Shown: positions 8,439 through 17,264, counted from the first letter of the stretch. The stretch is DNA of 55,040 nt from an uncultured Acetatifactor sp. (GCA_947595925.1 CANQEV010000016.1:1-55040), one strand, 5' to 3'. Translations and numbers: made by a program. Notes: generated by a model from the letters alone, not told the origin.

Positions 8439-8698
8439 CCAGTTCAGCCAGCCGCCGTGGTTCGGACAAAAATTGTGCTCGCACAAATTTTTGCCGAACA
8501 CGCGCGGCTGAGGGAGCGCCATTTTATGAGCAAAGATAGTCGCGAAGCGACGGAGAGCGCCGCAGGCGCGACTTTGCGAATGGCGCGGGCTGAACTGGCA
8601 ACCCCAGGGACGGAAACGCCCTTCTATGCACAAAACCATTCGCGAAACAACGGCAAGCAACCCAGGCGCGACTTTGCGAATGGCGCGGGCTGAACTGG
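8439..8698. repeat. Large palindromic intergenic repeat block
   Basis: CCAGTTCAGCC (8439-8449) is repeated inverted as GGCTGAACTGG at 8588-8598 and again at 8688-8698. A 35-base unit (AGGCGCGACTTTGCGAATGG..) occurs at 8564-8598 and 8664-8698, exactly 100 bp apart. A very stable hairpin lies at 8460-8500 (GTTCGG..CAAAAATTGTG / CACAAATTTTTGCCGAAC). GCGCCATT (8517-8524) pairs with AATGGCGC (8579-8586), enclosing GTCGCG/CGCGAC. This looks like a MITE or REP-type element plus a partial second copy. No ORF is credible in it. Confidence 0.75.
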
Positions 8699-8712
8699 TT
8701 TCCCGCTTATTA

Positions 8713-8742
8713 TGAATATCCCCCTGTTTTCCGGGCAGAATA
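8713..8742 (+). promoter_or_regulatory. Sigma-G-like forespore promoter
   Basis: TGAATA (8713-8718), 17-bp spacer, CAGAATA (8736-8742). This fits the forespore sigma-G pattern TGAATA-N17/18-CATACTA/CATAATA with one or two deviations, and it stands upstream of a spore-type gene, as expected. The leader would be about 125 nt. Confidence 0.5.
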
Positions 8743-8876
8743 AATCCGCAGAAGCCTGGTCTCCGGCCGCCGATCCGAAAGTCAATGCGATCCGCACAAA
8801 AACCTTCCCTGGTGCCGACTGCCGACTGACCGTCTGAAAAAAAGCCCGTGAAAACCCGCGGGGAAAGGATGCGATC

Positions 8877-10334
8877 ATGGAACAACAGACAGTTAAGAAA
8901 AACCTTCAGGAAAATATTGACGTTCTGAACCAGCGGCTCCCCCTGAAAACCAGTTTTGACCTGATGGCCAGAGATGTTTATTTGGAAGATCGAAATGCCT
9001 ACTGGGTGGGGATCAACGGTTTCTGCGAGGCGGACTTGCTGGAGAAAATTTTCGCCGGCCTGCAGAGCACGGATGGGGATGCTGATCAAAAGATCACAGA
9101 CCTCCGAAAATTTCTGGCGATAAAGATCGGCTTCGTACAGCTCAGCTATGAGACCGACCTTGACAAGCTTCTGCAGGGCCTTACCAGCGGCAATTCCCTG
9201 TTGTTTGTGGACGGATTTGACGAGGCCGTAGTCATGGACACCCGGAATTACCCTTCCCGGGGCGTGGATGAACCGGAGCTGGAAAAAATGACCCGGGGAG
9301 CCCGGGACGGCTTTAACGAGACCCTCCTGACCAACGCCAACCTGATCCGCCGCAGGATCCGCAGCACCCAGCTGGTCTTTCAGATCCACACCGTGGGAAC
9401 GGCGGGAAAAAACGACGTTGCCATCACCTATCTGCGGGACCGATGCGAACCGGAACTGGTGAATCGGGTGGAAAAAGCCTTGAAAAGCTTGAATGTCACC
9501 TCTCTGACCATGGGATCGAAAAGCCTGGAAGAACTTCTGGTAAAGCGCCGCTGGTGGAACCCGCTTCCCAGCATGCAGATGACCGAACGGCCGGACGTTG
9601 CCGCCAGCTACCTGACGGAGGGACATGTGCTGATCCTGGTGGACAACACCCCCATGGCGCTGATCCTGCCCTGCACGATCTTTCAGTTTATCCAGAGCGC
9701 GGAGGACTATTATAAAAATCCCATCGTGGGCACTTATCTGCGCCTGATCCGGTTCATGTGCATCCCCACGGCGCTTTTGCTGATGCCTCTGTTTTTACTT
9801 TTCACGGCCTTTTACCCGGATCTCTCAAAAAAGTGGGAACTGATCACCACCGAGTACCCGACGAAGGGTGAGCTGATCTTTTATGTCCTGGTGGTGGAAT
9901 TTCTGCTGGCACTGTTCCAGTATTCCGCCTCCCTGAGTTCGGAAAAGTTCTCCGGCTCCTTGTCCATCGTGGGCGGCCTTCTCATCGGGGACATGGCGGT
10001 CAACTTAAAATGGAGTTCTTCGGAGGTTTTGTTTTACGGCGCCATCACCCTGCTGGCCACCCTCTCCGTCTCCTGCGTGGAACTGTCCGACGCGCTGAGG
10101 AGCTTCCGGATGTTTTTGATCCTCTGCACCGCCTTCGGCGGACCCATCGGTTTCGGAGTGGGCCTGACGCTGACGGTCCTCTCCATCGCCACCACGCCGA
10201 CTTTCGGCGGTTTCAGCTATTTCTGGCCCCTGTTTCCCTTTAATGCCAAGGCGCTGAAATTCCTGCTCTTTCGGACGCCCACGGCAAAGGCCCAGCCCAG
10301 CAGGGTGTGGAAACGGGGAAAGGGGAAATACTAG
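8877..10334 (+). CDS. GerA-family spore protein, SpoVAF-like
   Basis: A 485-residue protein of the spore germination GerA/SpoVAF family, which acts at the spore inner membrane. The N-terminal soluble domain (about residues 1-280) contains the family signature around FVDGFDEAVVMDTRNYPSRGVDEPE, the segment RGARDGFNETLLTNANLIRRRIR, and GHVLILVDNTPMALILP, all closer to SpoVAF than to GerAA in wording. Residues about 290-470 hold five or so membrane helices. No GerB or GerC partner genes lie nearby, and the rest of the spoVA operon is absent, so this is a stand-alone copy. The ATG has AAAGGA upstream and a sigma-G-like promoter lies 135 bp before it. Confidence 0.88.
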   Translation: MEQQTVKKNLQENIDVLNQRLPLKTSFDLMARDVYLEDRNAYWVGINGFCEADLLEKIFAGLQSTDGDADQKITDLRKFLAIKIGFVQLSYETDLDKLLQGLTSGNSLLFVDGFDEAVVMDTRNYPSRGVDEPELEKMTRGARDGFNETLLTNANLIRRRIRSTQLVFQIHTVGTAGKNDVAITYLRDRCEPELVNRVEKALKSLNVTSLTMGSKSLEELLVKRRWWNPLPSMQMTERPDVAASYLTEGHVLILVDNTPMALILPCTIFQFIQSAEDYYKNPIVGTYLRLIRFMCIPTALLLMPLFLLFTAFYPDLSKKWELITTEYPTKGELIFYVLVVEFLLALFQYSASLSSEKFSGSLSIVGGLLIGDMAVNLKWSSSEVLFYGAITLLATLSVSCVELSDALRSFRMFLILCTAFGGPIGFGVGLTLTVLSIATTPTFGGFSYFWPLFPFNAKALKFLLFRTPTAKAQPSRVWKRGKGKY

Positions 10335-10448
10335 CGCCTGCCAGGTTTCTCCCGGCATCTGATCCAAAAAGCAGTTATCGATCCCGTTGGCGACGCCCCT
10401 GGCCAGTTCTATCTTGTCCTGCTCTGCCTCGGATTGCCCTGGCCCGAC

Positions 10449-11525
10449 TTACTCTGCCTTATTTTGTTCCATCTCGGCCTGCTCTGCCTGAACCTGCTCC
10501 GTCTCAGGCTTCTCTGCCCTGGCTTGCTCCGTTTTATCCTGCTCCGCTCCGGCTTCCTCTTCCCCGGCCCCTCCGGCGGCAGCCGTATTTTTCCCGGGCA
10601 TCTTCCAGAAGATCACCAGGCAGACGAGCAGCGTGACCGTCACCGCAAGGCCGCCCTCCAGACCGAAATCCCCGCCGTTGATCAGCGTCCCTTCCGATAC
10701 CAGTTCCGAATTGAACACACTGTTTTTCAGGACCATGCCGCTGACCCGGATCCCGTAGAAATTACCCTGGACAAAGTTCCAGACGCTGTGGATCGCCGCC
10801 ACGCCCCAGATACTTCCGCGCTTGATAAAATACACCGACGCCACGACGCCGAACAGCGTCAGGTTGATCAGCGCCAGCACGCTGACCCCGTCGTTTCCCA
10901 GATGCAGCGCCGCAAAAACCAGGGAATTTGTCAGGATTGCCGCCGGAATGGAGTACCGCCGCGACAAGGACACCATCAGAAGCCCCCTGCACAGGACCTC
11001 CTCCCCCATTCCCTGCACCATAAATCCCAGGAAAAACAAGAAAAGCATCAGGAGCGAGCCCACATTCAGCGCCATCTTCAGAGATCCGGTGGCCAGACAG
11101 ATCAGCACCGCCGCGGAAAACATCACAAAACCGATGACCAGACCCAATCCATATTCCGCAAACATTCCTTTTTTCCGGAAACCATAGGTAGCCAGTTTCC
11201 TCTTATCCACCCACCTTCCCAGGAGAAGCGCCGCAAGAATGATACCGGCAAAGGCAAACAGGGAGATGACCATTGCCCCGTCAGATGCGACGATCTCCAT
11301 CGTCGCCTGATTGATCAGTTCCATGTCTCCCAACCTGACCGCATTCATATAAGTTTCATTTGTGAGCATCATCACTACCTGCGGGGGCAGGACAATGATG
11401 AGCTCAAAGATAGATCCCACTAAAAATACCAGGAGAAAAATGGCGATTTCTCCGTGTATCGGGTATCCCCTGTGCTCCCTCTTTGCCCGCGCCATGATCT
11501 CCGGGCGTTCCAGATAATCCTTCAT
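10449..11525 (-). CDS. CPBP-family intramembrane glutamic protease with repetitive tail
   Basis: A 358-residue protein with about eight membrane helices and the Abi/CPBP signature: GMGEEVLCRG near residue 175-185 (EExxxR catalytic motif) and later ALHLGNDG with its histidine, plus NFVQGNFYG. These enzymes are Rce1-like intramembrane proteases. The C-terminal 50 residues are low complexity, repeating units like AEQ, TEQ and MEQ, encoded by a degenerate DNA repeat at about 10428-10560; this tail is not part of the family. The start at 11525 has GGAGGA; an upstream TTG in frame is less likely. Convergent with the spoVAF-like gene. Substrate unknown. Confidence 0.87.
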   Translation of the reverse strand: MKDYLERPEIMARAKREHRGYPIHGEIAIFLLVFLVGSIFELIIVLPPQVVMMLTNETYMNAVRLGDMELINQATMEIVASDGAMVISLFAFAGIILAALLLGRWVDKRKLATYGFRKKGMFAEYGLGLVIGFVMFSAAVLICLATGSLKMALNVGSLLMLFLFFLGFMVQGMGEEVLCRGLLMVSLSRRYSIPAAILTNSLVFAALHLGNDGVSVLALINLTLFGVVASVYFIKRGSIWGVAAIHSVWNFVQGNFYGIRVSGMVLKNSVFNSELVSEGTLINGGDFGLEGGLAVTVTLLVCLVIFWKMPGKNTAAAGGAGEEEAGAEQDKTEQARAEKPETEQVQAEQAEMEQNKAE

Positions 11526-11576
11526 ATGAAATCTCCTCCGCTCTTTCAAGCATTTTATTACTTCAATATAATGTCT

Positions 11577-11600
11577 ACTTTAACACATACTTTAACACAT
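11577..11600. repeat. Two tandem 12-bp repeats in the CPBP promoter region
   Basis: ACTTTAACACAT is repeated twice back to back. On the minus strand the inner copy supplies TTAAAG, 17 bp from TAATAA, so the repeat may overlap the promoter of the CPBP gene and act as an operator. Confidence 0.5.
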
Positions 11601-11770
11601 TATTCTTTTCAGAACAATGTCTTAGGTAGGAAAATTCTTTGCCCAAAGTTTTTTGCAAACACACTTCTTAGCAAACATACGCAGTTTAAAAATATTCAGT
11701 CTCAGAATACCGGGGGAAGTACGCAGGACCACTATGCAGACGCCAAAAAATAAATTTTATGAATTTACTC

Positions 11771-11799
11771 TTGACATACCACTGATATAAGTGTATATT
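11771..11799 (+). promoter_or_regulatory. Promoter of the GntR-ABC operon
   Basis: TTGACA (11771-11776), 17-bp spacer, TATATT (11794-11799). The -10 overlaps an A/T dyad (TATAT-TTAAC-ATATA, 11794-11808), a plausible operator for the GntR product, since YtrA-type regulators usually repress their own operon. The leader is about 135 nt. Confidence 0.75.
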
Positions 11800-11940
11800 T
11801 AACATATAAACAGTTAGAACATAGCAAAAGCAAATAAAAAACAGGTTTATGACAGATTTTCAACAAGGCGCGATTTTCCTGACAGCGCTTCTGACAATGT
11901 TTATAAAAATGAGTAAGTACGGAAAGGAGGAAATCCATCC

Positions 11941-12315
11941 ATGATCCTACTGCAAAATTCCGGGGAGCCGATCTATCGTCAGATCGCGGATCAGCTGAAG
12001 GAGGATATCCTTACGGGAAAGCTGAAGCAGGGAGAATATCTGCCCTCTATTCGATCCCTGGCAAAGGATTTGAAGATCAGCGTGATCACAACAATGAAAG
12101 CCTATGAACTGCTGGAGGCGGAGGGCCTGGTGTGCGCGGCTCAGGGAAAGGGCTTCCTGGTAAACGCCCAGGACAGCGAGATGCTGAAGGAACAGCATAT
12201 CCGGCGGGTGGAGAGCAGCCTGCTGGAGGCCATCAGCGCGGCGAAGATCGCAGGGATGACAGACGGGGAGCTGGAAGAAATGCTGCGGACGCTGCTGACG
12301 ATGGAGGATGTCTGA
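11941..12315 (+). CDS. GntR-family regulator, YtrA subfamily
   Basis: A 124-residue repressor-type protein. Residues 1-75 form the GntR winged helix: IYRQIADQLKEDILTGKL, PSIRSLAKDLKISVITTMKAYELLEAEGL and the wing GKGFLV. The short C-terminal region (about 45 residues, helical) lacks a ligand domain, which is the hallmark of the YtrA subgroup that controls ABC transporter operons. It is the first gene of a cluster with an ABC ATPase and two membrane proteins. The start ATG has an AAAGGAGG site. Inducer unknown; cell-envelope-active compounds are a common trigger in the subgroup. Confidence 0.92.
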   Translation: MILLQNSGEPIYRQIADQLKEDILTGKLKQGEYLPSIRSLAKDLKISVITTMKAYELLEAEGLVCAAQGKGFLVNAQDSEMLKEQHIRRVESSLLEAISAAKIAGMTDGELEEMLRTLLTMEDV

Positions 12316-12498
12316 AAGACGGAGAGAAAAACCCGACAGAGGCAGCCTTCCGGACCAAGCGAAGAAAACACCCTGGCGAGATGGGGGATCGAAAGGCGGC
12401 ATGAGGCGATCCCATAAAGTTTATTTAAAGAAAGCGGAAGATTTTAGGGAAAGGAAAAAAGCGGGAAACCCTGAAAAAAGGAAAGGAATGGTACAGAG

Positions 12499-13407
12499 AT
12501 GGAGAGTGTGATAGAGGTCATTGATTTAAAGAAACGGTTTAAGGGGTTTACTCTGGATATCCCGGAATTGAAGATCCCCAAGGGATTTGCCACGGCCCTG
12601 ATCGGCGAGAACGGTGCGGGCAAGACTACGTTGCTGAATTGTATCGCCGGGGTGCGGCTGAATTACAAAGGGCATATCCGGTATTTTGAAAAATGGCAGG
12701 ACGAGGAGAGGGACAAGGAGGAAAACGGCGTGAGGGAACAGATCGGTTATGTGGGTTCCGGCCTGTACTTCCTTCCCCAGTGGGATATCGGCCAGATTGA
12801 AAAGCTGAGCGGGCTTTTGTTCCAGAATTTCCACCCCGAGAGATACCAGGAGCTCTGCCGGGAGCTTGCCATTGTATCTGGGGAAGCATCCGGAAAGAAA
12901 GTGAGCGAGCTGTCCGACGGAAACCGGATGAAGCTGATGCTGGCGGCAGTGTTTGCCAGGGACACATCGCTCCTGGCTCTGGATGAACCGGCTTCCCCTC
13001 TGGATCCCGTGATGCGGGAGCGCCTCTGCGAGATGATCCGGGAATATCTGGACCAGGGAAACGGGGAGAGATCCGTCCTGTTTTCCACCCACAATATCTC
13101 TGATATGGAGAATGTGACGGACTACGCCGTGATCGTGGAGCAGGGCCGGGTGGCAGAGCAGGGCTTCGTGGAAGATCTGAAGGAGAAATATGTTTTAGTA
13201 AAGGGAGAGGCCAGTGCTGCGGAGGCCGCAAGACCAGCGCTTTACAGTATTTCGGAGAGCCGCTACGGGTTTGAGGGGCTCTGTCTCTCGGAGAATCTGG
13301 ACCGGCTGGCAAGTCTTTCCGTCAGCCTGGAGAGGCCGTCGCTGTTTCAGATCAGCGTGGCGGTGATGAAGCGGAACTCACAGATAAAAAGAGGGAGCAA
13401 AGCATGA
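12499..13407 (+). CDS. ABC transporter ATP-binding protein
   Basis: A 302-residue ATPase. Walker A GENGAGKTTL lies at residues 36-45, the signature is LSDGNRMKL at about 136-145 (a weak form of LSGGQ), and Walker B with catalytic Glu is LLALDEPAS at 157-165. The switch histidine is in STHNISDME. After the ATPase domain there is a C-terminal extension of about 80 residues typical of the YtrB/EcsA-like group. It overlaps the next gene by four bases (ATGA), showing translational coupling. With the GntR gene it belongs to an exporter or bacitracin-type detoxification family, substrate unknown. Confidence 0.92.
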   Translation: MESVIEVIDLKKRFKGFTLDIPELKIPKGFATALIGENGAGKTTLLNCIAGVRLNYKGHIRYFEKWQDEERDKEENGVREQIGYVGSGLYFLPQWDIGQIEKLSGLLFQNFHPERYQELCRELAIVSGEASGKKVSELSDGNRMKLMLAAVFARDTSLLALDEPASPLDPVMRERLCEMIREYLDQGNGERSVLFSTHNISDMENVTDYAVIVEQGRVAEQGFVEDLKEKYVLVKGEASAAEAARPALYSISESRYGFEGLCLSENLDRLASLSVSLERPSLFQISVAVMKRNSQIKRGSKA

Positions 13408-14036
13408 AACTGATGAAAAGTTACGGGATTTTTTGTTCCAGATCTGCCAGGTTCCTTTTCTTCCTTACGGCCGTCTGGCTGCTGGTCCAACAGGATCTTC
13501 TGCTGGCGTTTGGGCACCGGAATTTTATGCTCCCGACCTGCGGGATCCTGGCGGTCATAGAGATCTCGGCGGATCACTGGGTCTTTGGAGGGACCTGCGC
13601 AAAGGGTGCTCAGGGCATGGATTATCTGATGTCCTCGGCCCGGGGAAAGAGGGTGCTGGGGTATGCCCTGAAGGGGGACTGCCTGATGCGCCTGCTCATG
13701 GATATCGTCGTCCTGGGGGGAGGGGCGGTATTGGCGGCAGCCCACGGCGCGGCGGATCCGGCGGGGATCCTTTTGGGTACGGCGGGCATGATCGCGGCGA
13801 CCTACGGGGTCGTCACCCTGACGCTGGTGATCAGCCGCCACTGGACAATACTGGGATACAGTCTGTCGGCCGCAAGCGCCGGCTGTATGGTGCTGATGGG
13901 CCTGCTCCTGCTTCAAGGGTATTTCCCCTGGATCGGGCTTCTGTCGGCGGTCCTGTGTGTGCCGATCACCCTCCTGGCGGTAAAGCGGGTCCTGGATCGG
14001 ATGGAAGCGGGATTTCACGACGGCATGGAGTTCTGA
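13404..14036 (+). CDS. ABC transporter membrane protein
   Basis: A 210-residue hydrophobic protein with about six membrane helices, starting within the stop region of the ATPase gene (4-bp overlap). No family signature was recognised beyond composition and context, which point to the permease subunit of the GntR-controlled transporter. The start ATG follows GGGAGC within the ATPase 3' end. Confidence 0.8.
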   Translation: MKLMKSYGIFCSRSARFLFFLTAVWLLVQQDLLLAFGHRNFMLPTCGILAVIEISADHWVFGGTCAKGAQGMDYLMSSARGKRVLGYALKGDCLMRLLMDIVVLGGGAVLAAAHGAADPAGILLGTAGMIAATYGVVTLTLVISRHWTILGYSLSAASAGCMVLMGLLLLQGYFPWIGLLSAVLCVPITLLAVKRVLDRMEAGFHDGMEF

Positions 14037-14102
14037 CGCGTAAGTGGTTTGAAAGGGGTTTGGGGCATCGTCGGCGTTTGGCGCCTGAGCGATGGGAAAG
14101 GA

Positions 14103-14786
14103 ATGGATAGCAAGATGAAAAATAAAGAACTGATCCTGGGAGCAAGTTTTTCTGTAAAGGGTTATTCGGAGTACTTGCTGATGGTCTTCTTTGTGATACT
14201 GGGTGTGATCTTTGAACTTTTTTTTGGCGATTTAACGGACAGCGGCATCAGCATTGGTTCGTGCTTTTTACCCCTGGCCGGCGTGGTTTACCAGTCGATC
14301 TGGGTCCGGATCGAGTGCGCGGGCTTTGTGAAGGCGTCGCCGAAACGCCGGGCCGTGGATGTGGAGATCCCCGCCTTTGTCTCTTTGGCCCTCTTTTTCC
14401 TGCTGGCAACGATTTCGTTTGCCCTGAGGCTTTTCATCGGTTCCGCCAACGGGGGAAGCATGGCGGTGGGGCTGATCTGTACGGCGCTGTGGTATGTTTT
14501 TATGATGTGCTATGCCAGCGTGACCGACAAGGCTTTCATGCCGGCTGCGATCGTATTCCTTCTGCTGTATGTCCCGGTTATGAAATATGTGCCGCAGATC
14601 CTTCAGAAATGCGAGGAGAAAGCGGGACCGTTCTTTAGCGGAAGCGTCGGCTGGACTCTTGTGGTCTGCTACCTGATCCTTTTCCTGGGGGCGGCTATGA
14701 CATACCTTCTGAGGAACCTTCTATATAAAAGAGAGATCTCCAGGAGCGGGGTGGACGCCTATCTCCGGAAATATATGCGCTCTTAG
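14103..14786 (+). CDS. Second putative permease subunit of the ABC operon
   Basis: A 227-residue protein with about six membrane helices, 66 bp after the first permease. The reading frame opens earlier (TTG at 14049) but the ATG at 14103 directly follows GGGAAAGGA; the ATG at 14115 is an alternative. Residues 25-65 and 85-230 are strongly hydrophobic. The pair of dissimilar membrane proteins next to one ATPase suggests a heteromeric ABC-2 type exporter. Confidence 0.75.
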   Translation: MDSKMKNKELILGASFSVKGYSEYLLMVFFVILGVIFELFFGDLTDSGISIGSCFLPLAGVVYQSIWVRIECAGFVKASPKRRAVDVEIPAFVSLALFFLLATISFALRLFIGSANGGSMAVGLICTALWYVFMMCYASVTDKAFMPAAIVFLLLYVPVMKYVPQILQKCEEKAGPFFSGSVGWTLVVCYLILFLGAAMTYLLRNLLYKREISRSGVDAYLRKYMRS

Positions 14787-14887
14787 ATAAAATAAATAGC
14801 ATTTTATCGCTCTATATGTTATAACTAAATAACAGGTAATCACAAAAGCGTCCCCCGGCGCGTTTACCGGGGAGAAAGAGGAGATTT

Positions 14888-15739
14888 ATGAAATACAACG
14901 CAGCGTCCATATGCAAACAGCTGGGGAAAGCCCTCTGTTATTACGCCCTGTTCCTGGGTATTCAGGTCATTACAGGCTTTCTGTTTTCTCTCGCGATAGG
15001 GTTCATCATCGGATTTCAGACGACCATTCAGGGGAAACCCATGCCCTCCAATGCCGAACTCTCCGAACAGCTGCTTCAGATGGTAAGCGAGAGCACAGGA
15101 CTTCTTGTCCTGCTCTACACGATTCCCACGCTGCTGTTTTTGTGGCTGTTCTTCCTGATCCGGCATAAAAAACTCCGTCTGGAAACCGGTATGGTTCCCT
15201 TCCGTAAATCCCTGATCCCCTATATCTTGATCTTTGCCATCGGGATCACCGCATTTCTGAATACCGCGCTAAACCTCCTTCCGGAGAGCTGGCTGGAGGC
15301 TTACGGTGAATTCGCCGAACCCTTAGGCCAGGGGCCTTTCTTTATGACGCTGATTGCCACCGGGATCTGCGCTCCCCTTCTCGAGGAGATTATCTTCCGC
15401 GGACTGATCCTCTCCCGCTTAAAGAAAGCGATGCCCCTGTGGGTCGCCATTCTGATCTCCTCCCTGCTGTTCGGCATAGCCCACGGCCAGATTCTCTGGA
15501 TCTCCTATACTTTCTGCCTGGGCATCCTTTTCTGCGTGATCGCAGAGCGCACGGGATCCATTTTATCGACCATGCTGGTACACGCCGTCCTTAACGGACT
15601 GGGGACCTGCCTGTCCTATTCCGGATACATCTTTACGCCTGCGGTCTTCTGGACCACGCTGGCGCTGGGGGTTTTGCTGTCCGTCCTGGGAATGTGGCTG
15701 CTGATCCAGAAGACCCGGAAAGAGCCCGTGGCGGCATAA
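14888..15739 (+). CDS. CPBP-family intramembrane protease
   Basis: A 283-residue membrane protein with about eight helices and the CPBP motifs: LLEEIIFRGLILSRL near residue 163 (EExxxR), a central FGIAHGQ with the second motif histidine, and HAVLNGLG with the third motif. It follows the ABC operon on the same strand after a 100-bp gap that contains a GC-rich hairpin (CCCCGG/CCGGGG, about 14852-14872) and has an AGAGGAG site. Members process or modify small peptides or act in bacteriocin immunity; here the substrate is unknown. It is unrelated in detail to the other CPBP gene at 10.4-11.5 kb. Confidence 0.9.
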   Translation: MKYNAASICKQLGKALCYYALFLGIQVITGFLFSLAIGFIIGFQTTIQGKPMPSNAELSEQLLQMVSESTGLLVLLYTIPTLLFLWLFFLIRHKKLRLETGMVPFRKSLIPYILIFAIGITAFLNTALNLLPESWLEAYGEFAEPLGQGPFFMTLIATGICAPLLEEIIFRGLILSRLKKAMPLWVAILISSLLFGIAHGQILWISYTFCLGILFCVIAERTGSILSTMLVHAVLNGLGTCLSYSGYIFTPAVFWTTLALGVLLSVLGMWLLIQKTRKEPVAA

Positions 15740-15850
15740 AGCTCGATCCTTCCCAATATCCTCCCAGCATCCGCTGCCGGAGCAATCCTAAGACAGCAGA
15801 AAAAACGGAAAACATCTAAAAACCACTAAAATAAAAACAACTGGGGGCCT

Positions 15851-15913
15851 CTTTTCAGCCCGCAAAAAACACTTTTCAGCCTGCAGAAACCACTTTTCAA
15901 CCCGCAAAAATCA
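15851..15913 (+). promoter_or_regulatory. Three 21-bp tandem repeats, probable activator site
   Basis: Units at 15851-15871, 15872-15892 and 15893-15913 each read CTTTTCA(G/A)CC(C/T)GCA(A/G)AAA(..)CA. The array ends 5 bp before the -35 box of the deacetylase gene. A 21-bp step keeps all units on one DNA face. This geometry fits a regulator binding direct repeats (LytTR or OmpR type); which one is unknown. Confidence 0.75.
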
Positions 15914-15917
15914 GCAC

Positions 15918-15946
15918 TTGCCCCGGTTTCCATATTATGATAAAAT
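15918..15946 (+). promoter_or_regulatory. Promoter of the polysaccharide deacetylase gene
   Basis: TTGCCC (15918-15923), 17-bp spacer, TAAAAT (15941-15946). The -35 is imperfect, consistent with activator dependence through the adjacent repeats. The leader is about 130 nt. Confidence 0.6.
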
Positions 15947-16085
15947 GCAGACAACAGGCGAACGGAATCCTATGTGTGTGGTTTCCAGAAGATTTCCGCC
16001 CTGCCGTACTTTCCGGCACGCGGCCCTGCCCTTACTCATAAGGACAGCGTTCCCTAAGCTGCCAAAAACTCTTACAGAAACTTTT

Positions 16086-17264
16086 ATGAAAAAGTGTGAA
16101 AAGCCTATGAAGAAACAATTACTTGCCATCATCTTATCTCTGGTATTCGCTATGGGAACCGCAGCGTGCGGGACCGCCGGGCCGTCGGAAAGCGGGCCGT
16201 CGGGCGCTGTACCCGGGGAGCCTCTGTCCTCCGATCAGGCGGAGCCCTCCGGCTCCTCCCAGCAGACGGAGGAACAGGTTCCCAAATATATCGCCTATAC
16301 CGCTATGGAACCCACGACCATGTATATCACCTCTACCTGCATGTCCTATGTGGATTTTAATGTGGTGGGCGGGGAATACACGATGGAGGAAGAGTACAAA
16401 AAGGGATCGGAGGTCACGGTAAACGGCACGGGTGAGTACGACGGCAAAGTCTGGTACTGCATACAGGAAGACGGTGCTCCCGAGGGATCGGATATCCACC
16501 TTTTGGAGGCTTCCTGCCTTACCGACACGAAACCGGTCCTCCCTACGCCGGATCCCAATCTGACCCTGGACCTGACAAAGACGGAGGACTGGGGCGTCGG
16601 CGGGTACGGGGATGAGATCCAGCCCGGCGGCAACGCGTCCGCATCCACGCTGGCGGCTTACAACGCTTACTATGTCGGAAGTCCCGACGAAAAGATCATT
16701 TACCTGACCGTCGACTGCGGGTATGAGAACGGCAACACGCAGAATATCCTGGACGCGCTGGAGAAGCACGACGCTCCCGCCACATTCTTTGTGGTGGGGC
16801 ATTACCTGGAGACAGCCCCGGAGATGGTGATGAAAATGCTGGAGGCGGGCCACACTGTGGGGAGCCATACCTACCATCACCCGGATATGTCCCAGATCTC
16901 GGATATGGAATCGTTTCAGGAGGAAATGGAGAGCCTGGAGGATCTCTACCGGGAGGTAACGGGGGAAGAGATCACTAAATATTACCGTCCGCCCCAGGGA
17001 AAATACAATCTGCAGAACCTTCAGATGGCCCAGGAACTGGGATACGCCACATTTTTCTGGAGCGACGCCCATGTGGACTGGATCCAGGAGAAACAGCCCA
17101 CCCACGAGGAAGCGATCTCCACTCTGACAAAGAGGATCCATCCCGGCGCCATCGTCCTGCTTCACTGCGTCTCCCAGACCAACGGGGAGATCCTGGACGA
17201 GCTCCTCACGAAATGGGAGGATATGGGCTACTCATTCGGAAAGCTGGAGGACCTGATCCCGTAA
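16086..17264 (+). CDS. Polysaccharide deacetylase lipoprotein, PdaA-like
   Basis: An exported lipoprotein of about 392 residues. The signal is MKKQLLAIILSLVFAMGTAACG with the lipid-linked cysteine, then a Ser/Pro/Gly-rich linker, an SH3-like region (about residues 60-150), and a C-terminal NodB domain. NodB motifs: TVDCGYENGN (motif 1, the PdaA-type form rather than TFDDG), SHTYHH (zinc His pair), RPPQGKYN and the final LLHC. PdaA-type enzymes de-N-acetylate muramic acid, for example for spore-cortex lactam; other targets are possible. No start has a clear ribosome site; 16086 is chosen, 16107 is the alternative. The first in-frame codon at 15918 is too early. Confidence 0.85.
   Translation: MKKCEKPMKKQLLAIILSLVFAMGTAACGTAGPSESGPSGAVPGEPLSSDQAEPSGSSQQTEEQVPKYIAYTAMEPTTMYITSTCMSYVDFNVVGGEYTMEEEYKKGSEVTVNGTGEYDGKVWYCIQEDGAPEGSDIHLLEASCLTDTKPVLPTPDPNLTLDLTKTEDWGVGGYGDEIQPGGNASASTLAAYNAYYVGSPDEKIIYLTVDCGYENGNTQNILDALEKHDAPATFFVVGHYLETAPEMVMKMLEAGHTVGSHTYHHPDMSQISDMESFQEEMESLEDLYREVTGEEITKYYRPPQGKYNLQNLQMAQELGYATFFWSDAHVDWIQEKQPTHEEAISTLTKRIHPGAIVLLHCVSQTNGEILDELLTKWEDMGYSFGKLEDLIP

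Noticed and set aside
8385..9626. 413-codon minus-strand ORF across the spoVAF-like gene
   Set aside because: Antisense shadow of the spore gene and of the palindromic block.
12308..12511. 67-codon ORF between the GntR and ABC ATPase genes
   Set aside because: Very basic composition, site overlapping the previous stop codon, no resemblance to known proteins; it runs into the ATPase start.
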